Part shown: in pieces, positions 1-11,681 of the stretch | How the letters are laid out: each line of letters starts with the position of its first letter | Position numbering within the stretch: position 1 is the first letter of the stretch | Source: Prosopocoilus inquinatus | Lineage: Eukaryota; Arthropoda; Insecta; Coleoptera; Lucanidae | NCBI GenBank assembly: GCA_036172665.1 | Contig: CM069871.1 | Coordinates: forward strand, 62,001-126,000 | DNA: 64,000 nt | Direction of reading: 5' to 3' | Program-made: the position numbers and the translations under genes | The notes under the pieces: model-generated | The model's input: the letters and a program-made list of their open reading frames with translations, nothing else | Databases searched by the model: none | Told to the model about the DNA's origin: nothing

Positions 1-539
1 TTTGGTATATCGATTAAATTATTCTCGCCTAGTTAAATTTATCATCGGTGAAAACTAAAACTGAACTAAAAAAAAAGATTTTCCATTTGCTCATCACCAA
101 AGGCCCGTTATTTAGAAGACAGAAAATATTTCCCTGAAAGTAATCCCCTCGTAAAATTAACTTGTCTTTGATAAATCAGTAATACATTTTAATACAATCT
201 ATTTTAAAAAGGTAAGTAATCAAGAAAACCTGTAAACCTGAAGTTATCCAAAGAACTGTAAATCAAAACATGTCGTTGCACATTGAGCACATTGAATTTT
301 TGCAAGTTACATTATCCTGAATAGATGTAACTTGCAATGAAAACATTTTATGTAATAATTCTTTTGGCAAATTTAAACAAACCTAACTTTAAAAAAATAA
401 TTGCAGTTAAAAAAAAGCTGTAATAGATATCCACTTTCTTCCAACCCTGGAAATCTACAGCTTGTTTGATATATCCAACTCGTCCGTAACTACACATAAT
501 TGAATAGCAATCACGACTTACTACTTGTCGATGTTTGGC

Positions 540-1401
540 GGCTCCATCGGCAACCATGGAACCAAGTGATGCCGATGTTTCGTTTCATCGGCAGCCGTTG
601 AACCAAGTGATCCCCCGATGTGTCTCGGGTCCGGAAAGAAGAAATTCTCGAGTTCAGAGTCACATGTTGTCCCACTGTACAAGTCTGAGAATGAGAAAGA
701 TATTAGTCTAGAGACAGACAACACAAAATATTTCTCACCTTAGAAGGTGAAGGCTTGTATTAAGCAGTCTCTGGAGATTGACTAAGAGCTTAAATTCTTC
801 GATGTAAATGTGAGACGAACACCAAATGGAAGCAGTTCAGCCTAATCTCGTTGTAGTAGCAGATAGTAAAACGAACAAAACATCTCCAAAGCCTAAAAAA
901 AAAAAATAATTACTTAGAAAAAAAAAGATTTTTTTCATAATTAGTAATTACCTGGGATATTTCAGAATCAAGAGTACTGCTTTTTGTGGAAGTTCACTGA
1001 CCCTAGTAGCCCTCGTTCGATATACCTTGGTCGGCGTTGGTGAACGGGCGATCAAATGCAAAGATGTCTGCAAGGAAGAGTTCACTTTTAGTTGGCTAGC
1101 TAATACGGCATCACAAGATTTCATTTTAAATTGGTAAAAACCATGTTTAACCGTTTCAGATTATAGACAATAGATGCTGAATACTTTTATATTATCAACG
1201 AACCTGTATTTCTTGCAATAACAAACTAAACTCTGCAAATAATTTAGAATTTATAGCACGCGTCGCGAATAGGTCGAAGTTTCGGGCCAAAATGGAGGAG
1301 CAAAGAGAAGGCGGAAGTCGTCGGTCCTGCGTGGAAGCCTCGACCCCCCCGTACGCGCATACTTGAGTGAAACTTTCCGTGCTGTAATTGGTCAAAAGCA
1401 A
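540..1401 (-). ncRNA. Possible spliced minus-strand transcript (noncoding or fast-evolving)
   Basis: Reading the minus strand, three well-formed GT-AG introns can be placed in series. Exon 1 ends at 1204 (ATACAG|GTTCGT), exon 2 is 1067-952 (TTGCAG| ... CCCAG|GTAATT), exon 3 is 892-739 (TTTTAG| ... CTAAG|GTGAGA), and exon 4 starts at 707 (CTCTAG|) or 687. Exon 1 lies in a GC- and CpG-richer island around 1255-1340 containing CCAAAATGG, which looks like a promoter or 5' end. A frame stays open across exons 1-2 and into exon 3, but I find no ATG for it, and the translation resembles no family I know. A long noncoding RNA, a 5'-UTR-rich gene or chance are all possible. Confidence 0.3.
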
Positions 1402-1857
1402 AGACTAACGGAAGTTTATGAGCGCGGCAAATTTAAATTGAAACAGGGAGCCGTTAAAGCAAAGGCGGATCATCAGGCGTCAACATTTTTGTATTAAAAA
1501 TTGGAAATTATTAAAATTTAAAAATATACTGCCTACATTACGTAAAACTAACAGTTAAAAACCAACGAACAATAATTGTTTAAACTACTGATGATTGTTC
1601 ATATTAATATTTGATAATATTTACCTATTCTGTAAGAAATGTATTTATTATCGAATTCGATTTAAACTTTTGAAGAAACTCAAGCTTCAGTATTTTTACT
1701 CCGATTGTGAAATTTCGGAGAAGCAATTTGCAATTTTTAAGGGTCGCCATGATTCATTTTTCTTTCTAAAAATGGCTAAAATTGATTAGAGACTTTTTAC
1801 GTCATTGGATATTTATTTTTAGGGTCCAAAATGGTCCAACACATTTATTTATACAGA

Positions 1858-3545
1858 GTGTCCCAAGTTGTGTGACCTATTCGTTAAAAGTTTTCAGGGA
1901 AAGGCACGTACGAAAACGTTCAGAAAATGTACACACTGCTCTAGGACGAAGCGATCTTTCTGACTAAAATATTTTCCCTTTTATTTAATTTGCGGTTATA
2001 CCGGTAGTCGCCGTTAACTTTCTTTCTTATTTTAAATGGTATGCTACACTTTCTATTACAAATTCTGATTCTACACATCATTCTAGTTAAAAATCGTTAA
2101 TCGCTATAATTAAATGTAACGGTTTTTGAGATATATTCAAATTTCTGAAAAAAAATTATTTCAGTGGCCTCTCATTTAAGAAAATGTACGTACGATACTT
2201 TCAAACTTCAAGATTCAAATTGTCTGTCGTTTGAAAGAATAATGATGTTCAGCCTTTCAAATCGTATCCCAATTATCATTGAAAAATTCACACGGTGGTC
2301 AAAATATGTTTATTTTAATATTGTTTCTTATCATGGCATATTTTGGTAAAATTATGGTAATTTTTCATAATAAGTTACGACAAAACAAAAATATTTATAG
2401 AGTTATAAGCTGTATTAACAGACAAGCATAAATAAAAGAAACAAAGAAATTACAAAATTAAGGAAACAAATAAAAAGGAACCTTAATGTTTAATTCTTAA
2501 GGTCTACGACACGATGGCATTTTTTGTGCAAAATTTCAACAAAGTGAGAGAGGTAGGTTACCATTGTAAATATTTATCAGTTGGTCTCAGTTATTTGCAA
2601 ATTTTATCCAGTTTTTACGACCATGTCATACGAACTCTAAAATAATAAATAAAACAGTTTAATTATTTTTACCACTGTACCAATTGTAACTTTTGCTTTT
2701 GCTTTTTTTCACAAAAATGTTAGCCAGACAAAGAGAATTGTTTTTGAAAATAGGTATACCTATTTTTTTAAGACCCTTGATGAAAATAGTAAGTATTACG
2801 GTAGGTATTTACCTATAGCTTTATTCCAAGATGTACGGCAAAATATTGTTATGATTAGCAATTATTTATTTCTTAAAATGTAGGAATTCAATATCTACTT
2901 TCTCTTCAAAATTAGTTATGAATAACTGTATTATAATGCCATTAATTAACACAATAAACAATAATTGATAACAAGAAAAGTAATGGAAATAGGTATAGGG
3001 AATGCTACTGCTAATCGATGTAGGATTTGATTCTGCATCTCATGATGCAAAAATATACTGGCTATACTAATTTACGAAAACTGAGTTTTGGACAGTTGAA
3101 CATAACAAGGTTCGACACCATATTTTGACCACCATGTGAATTTTTCAATGATAACTAGGATACGATTTGAAAGGCTGAACATTATTCTTTCAAACGACAG
3201 ACAATTTCAATCTTGAAGTTTGAAAGTGTCGTAGGTACATTTTCTTAAATGAAAGGCCACTGAAATATTTTTTTTCAGAAATTTGAAGATATCTCAAAAA
3301 CCGTTACGTTTAAGTATATGGAAGCCTCAACAATTTTTACTTAGAATAATATGTAGAATCGGAATTTGCAATAAAAAAATATGGTATTCCAATTAAAATA
3401 AGAAAGTTAATGGTGGCTTCCAGTATAACTGGAAGTGATATAGAAGTGAAAATATTTTACTCTGAAAGATCGCTTCCTCCTACGCAGTGTGTTAATTTTC
3501 AGAAGGTTTGTATGTTCCGTTCCCTGAAAACTTTTAAAGCTGCTT
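1858..3545. mobile_element. Long-arm inverted-repeat (foldback) element
   Basis: Sequence around 1880-2310 recurs in reverse complement at about 3115-3540: the stretch with TTTGAAAGAATAATGATGTT near 2232 pairs with 3177-3200, and the AAGCGATCTTTC block near 1947 pairs with GAAAGATCGCTTC near 3464. The arms are roughly 430 bp with scattered mismatches, separated by about 800 bp of AT-rich DNA without a coding frame. The block reading AAAATAAGAAAGTT also occurs in the 18.5-19.6 kb palindrome, so the two are probably related non-autonomous elements. The exact ends are uncertain and no target duplication was identified. Confidence 0.6.
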
Positions 3546-4364
3546 ATTTAAAAGATCAGTTAGATCACTTAGGATCGCGTAATTGTTTTGAGGTTAGATG
3601 TGTGTAAACTTGTTCGTTTCGCTATCAAGAATCACATTGATCTCACTAATGTGCACTGATCCAAAGTCAAGTAAATGAACTGATTCGAAAAAAAAAAAAA
3701 GCTTACAGGGTTTGGTAAAGTTCTGAATTTGGTCATTTATGGAATTATTTAAGGAGATACAAAAAAATTAACCTGTGGGCAAATGATTACCAGAATGAAT
3801 GTTCACATTTGAAAATTCTTTTTAATAATGCAGAGGTATTACTGTGGACCAAAGTTAATTTGTTTTAAATGTAACACCTGTATGTGATACACCTTTTGAA
3901 GCAACAAATTAATCTAGAGAAAATTAGCTGTTGTTGATTTTTTTTAAGTTAAGTTTGGGTGACAATTTTGTTGGTGTCACGATGAGATACGGACATCAGA
4001 TGAAACGGTTATGTTTATTTTCAATTTCAAGTTTTATGATTTTAGTACATTGATTTCGACTTCGTAGTAGGTGTGTTGATAATAATCAAATCTTTCATTC
4101 ACTGACAGGCCCAGAAAAAGGAGGTATCATCAAAAAATGTTGTCATTTCACGCAACGTCTACACTCAAGCACGGCTTGCTTAATTTTTGGTTTGCCACGA
4201 CATGAAATTATATGAAAGTATTTGCAATTAAATTTTTATATTCGTTTCAAAAAATTTAACTCTTGCGGGAATCATTATCTCACAGTCACCCTTCTGAACT
4301 GTGTTCATGTGAGAAAAATGTGTTCCCTCAGTCGGTTCATAAATAACTAGTTCATATCAGATTC

Positions 4365-4504
4365 AGCTGTGTTGGGATGTTCAGTTCCGTGCACTCTCTT
4401 CACTCCTTGTGCACAGTTGGTCTCTCTTTTCCTTTAAGTGAAAGTGAGACAAAAATAGGAAACGAATCAATAGAGTGCACAGAACTGAATATCCAAACAC
4501 AGCT
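4365..4504. mobile_element. 140-bp MITE with terminal inverted repeats
   Basis: The element begins AGCTGTGTTGGGATGTTCAG and ends with the imperfect reverse complement (CTGAATATCCAAACACAGCT). The inverted repeat continues inward through the GTGCACTCT / AGAGTGCAC pair. It has no coding capacity and I see no clear target duplication. Confidence 0.6.
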
Positions 4505-5022
4505 TTTGTTTTGGCATCTATCAAAATTCATGTAAACAACCTAAGCAAACTAGAACCTGTGACTAGAACCGGACTACTCCAACGAGAAAAAAGAGTGAAT
4601 GTTTAATATGTACGGTCTTCTTCGCTGAATCTTTTCAGTTACATCATAAAATTTTCATAAATTAATCAAATCGATACTTCATAGTCAACTTAGCGACAAT
4701 ATTCATGTAATCATCATTTTTAGACATCAATTTGAGCTTGGTTGTGAGAAGAAATTGCAACCTAATCAGATATTTTGTGCCCGGCAGAATTTGAATATTC
4801 ATATGCAACATATAAATTATGTTTTATGTGCAGGAGAGTAAATGTATGTAGTAACTCAAAATGACAAACTTATAAATTCTGTTATTGTTTTATCATACGT
4901 GTCAGATAATGATAAAGGAAGATGTTGATACTTTACTTGGATCAGGACACTATAACGTAAGTCAAAAGATCCAGCAAAAAACTGTAGTCACAAGCAGTAA
5001 ATTTTTGCTATTACTGAGATTA

Positions 5023-5061
5023 AGTATAAAGATTCGTTCATTTAGAACGAATCTTTATACT
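5023..5061. repeat. Perfect 17-bp-stem hairpin
   Basis: AGTATAAAGATTCGTTC (5023-5039) is followed after five bases by its exact reverse complement (5045-5061). The surrounding 5.0-5.7 kb has several similar GATTCG/CGAATC words, so this may be the core of a degraded repeat. Confidence 0.5.
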
Positions 5062-7869
5062 GAATCAAGTGAATTGGTTCCCGATTCCCAAAAAGATTTG
5101 AATCTTATTTGAGTCGTATCTCACCCGAACCGCATCGGCATCGAGTATCATTGCGTGAATTGGTTACTGCCTCCGACCCGATCGTACTGGATTCGATATG
5201 CTTACAACTGATTCAATTTGTAAAGGTGTTCGACTTCAACTCTGCTCGCATCGAGTGCATAACACAAAATCGTAATTTTTGAGGTGAAATATTTACGGCC
5301 TTTCATGTAAGGAAAGTATCTATCTGCACAGTTATGTGATATTTAAATACGTATATTAGAGAATCTTTTTCACGTTAAAAATAAATGAAATAAGAGTCTA
5401 AAAAATTTGGATAAATAATGTGGATATTTGCACCGGCAACGTCCGATAATGATAGTTAGTCTGAATTGCCCAACTCAATGTCTCCATATGATCGGGACAC
5501 GTTCCTTTGTCTTGAAGATTTAAATACAATTTGATTTGGTCGGTGCGCTCGATGCGGTTCGAACACTCGGAACACTTTCGGATCACAATCAAGTGAATGA
5601 ATCGTTACTGAACAAATCACCATTACGAATCGAATCAAAGTAATTGATTCGACGAAAAGAATCGAACTTCTCAACTCTAAACACGCATGTAATCCATTGA
5701 ACTAAACAGGCAACACAAGTTTTAGTACACTTTTTATTCATAAACAAATTAACTGGGTTTATTGTAAGAAACTGCCCTTTTTGCAATATCTCTCAATCAA
5801 GTATACACTTGCAAACTACTGAACGCGCATCTCCACGATTGAAAGAAAAACAAATTTTATTTATACTTTTAGGAAAGAAATATGTTGCACAAAAGTGCAA
5901 TTTCAGATAATAGGGCAGCCAGTTGAATTGTTTCGGATAATACGTCGAAAATTATTTTCAACGTTCAAGAATCTGGCGTACAGATAATCCGATTCCGGAT
6001 AACCGGGTATCTACTGTATTTGAATACACGTATTGGTAGAATTTGATTATTGAAATAATTCGATTATGCCCCTCACTACATCCAACTCGTAATGCTAAGT
6101 AAATGAAATGACTCACCATGTCGACACTATAGGCAGAATTGGCCCGTCTCCAGCCGATTGCCTTTGTCGTGTAAGTAGACTAGAAGATCAGGTGTCGGAA
6201 GTCACAGCATCAGAACTTCCCTCGTCATACCAGCAGCAACGAGCAAGGCCTGAAAGAAAAAAGGTTTTATTACCATTAAAAAAAAAAAAAAAAACGTTTC
6301 CTACATATAAATTTGTATGTCCTTTAAGCACAAAAATGGTTGAAATAATTTTCTTTACCTTAAAATTGCGTTAAATGCAGATCAAAGCGCAGAATTTTCA
6401 TCAAATGGAAATTCGACGGGATTCTTCAATATACAAGATATTCAGCCGGCGAATAAGCTCGCAAAGGTATCACTCAGTACGAATTGGGAGACCTATGGGA
6501 CAGTCTATTAAATAACGAGACGATCAGGCAACAAAAAAATTAATTTTACCTGGCCAAAATCACTTTCATTTACCGAACCGATGTTAAATATTGTTACAAT
6601 ACAATCAAAAATGTATTTATTGCAATATTAAAGCAAATTTTGTTAAATATTTAATAACTCGTTCAGTACATCCGACCTCGACGAGAATCGCAGTTGAAAA
6701 GGGTCGAAGTTGCGTGCGTTTCTGTATTCTAGTGCAAAGTAAGTCTCGTAGTGGGAGCAAAAGAAATGCTGCCAACTGTCAATATTTCTCAATTTTTGAT
6801 GTATTTCTTAAGTGAAGACGGTAGTTTCTTCAAAGGAAAAGCTTTTTTCAATAACTCTGTACAATAATTTATTAATTAAAAATTCAAAGACATGAAATTT
6901 TCGGGTAGGAAGGGTACTTTCTAAGTTCCTAAGAGATAATTCGAAGTCTAATGTGTTGGCAGCACTGACAATGAAACATATTTGATGTCTTTGACCTTTA
7001 TTTGACCCCAAAGGATTTAACCATTTCTGTATAAAATTAAAGTATTGAAATTTCAATTGAATACAATTCAATGAAAAGGGAAACTAAGAGCGAGCAATTG
7101 ATTGTAACAGAGAGGACAGTAATTTTACTATAAGTTGTCGTTTCTCCATGACTCCGAAATCATTTTCAATAAAAGAAACTAAAAATTATGTTATTTGGCT
7201 AATTAGCGACTGAAAAATGTGCCTAGATTTTAGTATTTGTTATGAAAGAACCTGGTTTGAGACAGCATTGCGTTTAAAACGTTGAAAAAGGCTTTTGAAT
7301 TGCAGAAATGCATTTGCTAAGGGTGCCATTGGGCAACCAGTCCAAATCAATGTTGCTTGTTATTACAAAACAATAGCGGTGGCATATTATGTTTCATTAA
7401 TCATGCAAAAAGATAAAACCCCCCATATTTTGCCCCAATTCCATCTATTTGTGCACAACCTGGTCAATATTCAAGACAACATGCTATTTTTTTGTTTTCT
7501 CATAAAATAAGCTTATAAATAAAGGTCATGTAGGATTTTTTTCACCGTATTTAACATTTGCATTGCCATTAAGGCCCGTCTGTGGATAGGATTGCAATAA
7601 GAAAGTGTACTGGAGACATAACCTAAATTTTTTTGCGTTGTAATTTTCTCGATTATTTGACTACAAAGTACACTTAACCAGAATGTTGTACTGGTTTTAA
7701 GTTTTTTAAAAATATACAAATGATGTACTGTCTCTAAATTAGAATATATTGAAAAACGAGAAATCTGTATTTCCCAATTTCAAAATCTTTAAAATCAATA
7801 CAGAACACCGGCAGCAAGCATATTTAGGTGTCTGCATTAGTTTTGAAAGGCATTTCAATTAAATCAAAT

Positions 7870-8760
7870 TGTCCTGCGACAACAGACACCACGATATTCC
7901 AAGAACCTTGTGTTTTTTTTTTATATTTAACATCAACTTCATTACTGTGGGAATATTCTTAATTTATCTCGTTATTTTACTGTGGAGATGTCTCCATAGA
8001 AAGTTGTGTTACTTATTTATTGCAAACAAATACAAGCATAAGAATGTCTTTTTTCTTTGGCCTGATTGAAATCTTTAGATAGTCTAGTGCCAATCAGAAA
8101 AATGCTAAATACTTCATTACTGTTATAAATACAGGAGCAAGAACTATTACGTTTGCATTAAACATTTACGGGTGACCAAATTACAGGAACAAAAACTGCG
8201 AATCTGACAAATTTGGCCGAATGATCAATATTTTCTTGAACATAACCTAGAAATTTACATGTGGCGAATATCTACTCAATATATTACTGTAGATGTTTTT
8301 TCCTTGATAAAATGTTCCGTTATTCATTACTACTTCCTGCTTTATCCCTGTCTGTCTAAAAATTCCTAGAGAACAGGTATCAAGTGCCAATTTCCAAAAT
8401 GCTAAATATTTTATTTATTATTGTTAGTAAAGCAAGAATTCCGAAGAATAGTTGAGATAAACTTATCAGGCAATAGAATTAAAGCACCCAGAAGTATTAA
8501 ATTTGAGATATTTAGAAAATCTGAAGTGCCAGTTTCGACAATGCCAAATACCTTAAATATTATGACAAATGGGGCCACAATCTCTGTTGCGTTTGTAAAT
8601 GAACTAAACAGGCAGTCGAATTAAAGCACCTAGAAGTTTTAAATTGCATTGTTTAATCAACATTTTCAAACCTAACCTAAGATTCTAAATTTGGCGAACA
8701 CCTTTTAATTGTTACTTTATTTTACTGTGGAAGTGTCCCCAGTGAATGCCGCGTTCATGA
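7870..8760. repeat. Imperfect tandem repeats, units of roughly 300-430 bp
   Basis: Recurring blocks support serial duplication: AGTGCCAAT...AAATGCTAAATA near 8088, 8381 and (diverged) 8525; ATTAAAGCACC(C/T)AGAAGT at 8479 and 8622; and TTATTTTACTGTGGA near 7974 and 8719, with a weaker match near 8283. Units are diverged and of unequal length. No protein is apparent. Confidence 0.45.
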
Positions 8761-9227
8761 ATTGCCGAAGGACGCAAGATAGTGCTGAAGTTTTCGAAGA
8801 AAATCGAATTTGCACTAAAACGCAAATACAGTTTGACTGCCAATGATGATTGTACGCCAATTATGTTGGTACCATTGGCATTAATTACTTTATAGTGGCT
8901 AGTAGAAAGCCGTGATTTCACAGTGTAATTAACGGTAGCTAGGGTTATGTGAATCGTAATAAACGCTTTATTAATTGGAAAAAACACTGATAAGTAGGAA
9001 ATAATTTTATTTTTATGTGTTGGGGGTATCATCTTTATTATTTTCTATACAAAAGTTCACTCATTACTTCACGTTTTCAAATACACACGTCACGGTCACA
9101 AATCTGCGCAAATGAACGGTCTCCATGAAACTCTTGTAAACAAGGGCGAATATTCGCAAGAAAGTTTCTGGACTCATGATATACAACATTTTTTCGAATG
9201 ACAAAGTTTTTAAATTAAAACTATTAT

Positions 9228-9290
9228 ATGGGCTATTCTGTAATATGCAGGGCTATTCTGTAACATTCAGGGCTATTCTGTAACATTGAT
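9228..9290. repeat. Short tandem array, about 20-bp unit x3
   Basis: Three consecutive copies of GGGCTATTCTGTAA followed by TATGCA, CATTCA or CATTGA. The array lies in noncoding AT-rich sequence. Confidence 0.75.
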
Positions 9291-10176
9291 ATATATGCAT
9301 ATGAATTGATATGGTCTTCAATAATTGAAGAGAATTTATTACGATTTCATAACAATTCACGTCAATTGTCGACCGCAAATTGCAGAGATGCATATTAACT
9401 CGATATCACACTCCAAAAGAATTGCAAATTGTTAGGAAACTATTTACAGAATACCAATTTTGCAAGGTCACTTGAAACAGCAATATCAAGTCCATATCAA
9501 AGTTACAGAATAAACCCCATGTCAAAATAGCATCGGTTAGGAAATTTGTTTTTCTTATGTTAGCGGTACAATTCAAAGCTGAATTACCTGAATTGATTTA
9601 CAAAAATAGAATATTTTAGCTACAGAATAGTTTAAAAACATTTTTCTTCAATTTGTGAGGTTTAGTTTGACGTTTCAATGTCACTCAGCGCTATCAATCT
9701 AAAAATCTTTCAAGCAAAATCCCTGCATTTTATTTTCCTGCCTAGGCATGCAAACGACTGTTTTCAGGACGACGATTTGAGCGAATGGAAAACCAGTAAT
9801 TTTAGACGGAGGCCGAAAAAATAAATTAAAATATTATTCTATTCTTTCCAACGTTATATTATTAATATGAACAGAGTATAGTAACATCGATTTGCATTAG
9901 CAACTTAGCTGACATATTGTTGCTTTAAATTTACTATTTATAAACGGAAATCTAGAATACTCTCAGAACTCAAAAATATTCTCTACACTAAGGGCCAGTA
10001 TTATAAATGCAAAATAAATTTACTCTACAGTTTAATGCTTTGCTAACAAAAAAAGTAAAATTTTAGAAAATAGTCATTTTCATTTTAATTTTAATTGAAA
10101 TGTCATATTTCTGAGCTTAAAACAAGACAATTTCGATAGACATTCAAAAACGTAGACTTTAAATGCAGTAACTAAA

Positions 10177-11082
10177 TTATAAACCAGTTATAATTCTGCC
10201 TTTCTTCGCAGCCTTCTTCATTTTCTTCAGCTTCTTCTCCTTTTTCCGATTTTCTATATTTTCAGTTCGTTTCTGCTGACGCTCAGACTTTGCCTTTTCA
10301 ACACCCTCAACCCTCGTATCCCACTTTTTCTTGCGTGACCTTTTCTGTTGCTCTAACTTCTTAATCGATTTCTTCAACAGCATGGGATCATCCTTGATCT
10401 TCTCCCCTTGTGACCTGGCCAGGGCACTCTTCCACGCTTGCTTTTCCCTAACAACATTGGCTTTGTCGATTTCACCTGCTGCTTTAAGTTGCTCGACTGT
10501 TTCATCAACTTGCTTCACCTTGTTCAATAATTTACTTGGATTTTTTTCTCCCTTTTTCTTTTTGTTCTGTCCCAATCCGGAGAAATCGATTTTAGAAAAC
10601 AACATTTTTTCTTGAACGTTAAATACAGGTTTCTCGAGATTTTGTTTTTCAATGTCGTTACCAATCGAGACTGAATTTTCTGACTCGTCGGCCTTGCTCG
10701 GTTTATTCCTTTTCATTTTCAAGTCGTGCTTTAGTTTCTTCTTTAACTTCTCCTCTTTTTTCTTCAGCCGCTCTTTATGGAGTGACTTATTGGTTTTGAA
10801 TTTATCGAGACGATTTTTCAATTCTGTTAATGTCATGGCTCTAGACGTTCTGTTTGCCTGGAGGAGTGGTTTCTTCTTGCTTACGTTTTCTACTTTGGTT
10901 TCTTCATCTGCGAAGAAGAGAATAATGGGATAGTGAAGTTAGACAATCACTTGGAAAAACTTACCTTTCTGGAATTGTCTTGGCAAGGCTAATGTTAGAA
11001 ATAAACTGTTTATAAATTTACTCTCTTGAATTAGGATGTTTTCAATTATCATTGCATCGAATTTACTTAGGTTTTTAGACAT
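10177..11082 (-). CDS. Surf6: SURF6 homologue (nucleolar ribosome-biogenesis protein)
   Basis: Two-exon gene encoding about 282 aa: exon 1 11082-10965 (starts MSKNLSKFDAMIIENI), intron GTAAGT...TTCGCAG of 57 bp, exon 2 10907-10177. The second exon has the SURF6-type core: a TLTELKNRLDKF segment followed by a very basic Lys/Arg/Glu-rich C-terminal half with long helical runs (KKKEEKLKKKLKHDL, KRSRKKKWDTRVEGVEKAK) ending GRIITGL. SURF6 proteins are nucleolar nucleic-acid-binding proteins needed for pre-rRNA processing and large-subunit assembly; the composition fits, and the protein has no catalytic site. The ATG choice rests on in-frame splicing into exon 2. A CACGTG E-box lies 36 bp upstream of the ATG. 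The gene is divergent from AsnRS, about 3.1 kb away. Confidence 0.85.
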
Positions 11083-11117
11083 GTTTCTTATTCAATACCA
11101 CGTATAACCTTCAAAAA

Positions 11118-11123
11118 CACGTG
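11118..11123. promoter_or_regulatory. CACGTG E-box in the SURF6 upstream region
   Basis: A canonical palindromic E-box sits 36 bp before the SURF6 start codon, within the likely core promoter. Myc/Max binds this hexamer and drives many ribosome-biogenesis genes in insects. That this copy is used is inference. Confidence 0.45.
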
Positions 11124-11142
11124 AAACATGAAACATGACATA

Positions 11143-11278
11143 GGCCGAGTAAGTGAGCGGTCAAGTTGCACAGAATCGTCAACTCAACGGTCCGATTAAG
11201 CCCTCTGACCGATCAGCAGTTGAAAAAAGTGATCACGTGATTTGGGCTGACCACTTCGACCGTTCACTTACCGCAGCC
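11143..11278. mobile_element. 136-bp MITE upstream of SURF6
   Basis: Starts GGCCGAGTAAGTGAGCGGTC and ends with its imperfect reverse complement (GACCGTTCACTTACCGCAGCC). ATA flanks both ends (11140-11142 and 11279-11281), a plausible 3-bp target duplication. A related copy lies at 29108-29244. It starts about 60 bp upstream of the SURF6 ATG. Confidence 0.65.
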
Positions 11279-11681
11279 ATAAATAGACATAAACAGACAG
11301 TGCTGCCAATATACCACTGTCCAACTCTTGGATTATTAACAGCGTTTTTGAACTCATCGTCCTCTAGTTAATGTTTTACGCAAGAAATAGTTAACCGGGA
11401 AACACTGCTTCCCGATCGAGTAGAAAAACACTGGTCCTTTGGAGCTAAGATTTTAAATCGATACACGCGTGTTAAATCTAAAGATAATTTCAAATAAAAG
11501 GTGGAAAAGCGAATAATTGCAAAAGTTCATTCAGATCTTCTGAATTCTTAATTCAACGCTGAACTTTGATGACGTCACACGTTCAGCTTTAAAACGACAA
11601 TTTCAATCGCTACATCAGTAAAAAAAAACGCTTTATGGTTTAATCACTGCAACGGATGAACTAATCCCGAGTAAAAAAACT

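Larger units (their letters stand above)
1..10176. other. Gene-poor 5' intergenic region
   Basis: No reading frame in this stretch looks like a conserved protein. What it holds is listed separately: a possible spliced minus-strand transcript (about 0.6-1.4 kb), a long-arm inverted repeat (1.86-3.55 kb), a 140-bp MITE (4.365 kb), a 17-bp-stem hairpin (5.02 kb), imperfect tandem repeats (7.87-8.76 kb) and a short tandem array (9.23 kb). The rest (for example 5.1-7.8 kb and 9.3-10.1 kb) is AT-rich sequence in which I see nothing definite. Confidence 0.6.

Noticed and set aside
6108..6374. 88-codon plus frame starting MTHHVDTIGR
   Set aside because: It runs through a poly-A tract and then AT-rich DNA. 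No homologous-looking segment and no splice context.
10331..10933. Two 93-94-codon plus-strand frames
   Set aside because: They are antisense shadows of the SURF6 coding sequence, whose Lys-rich codons read as Phe/Leu on the other strand.
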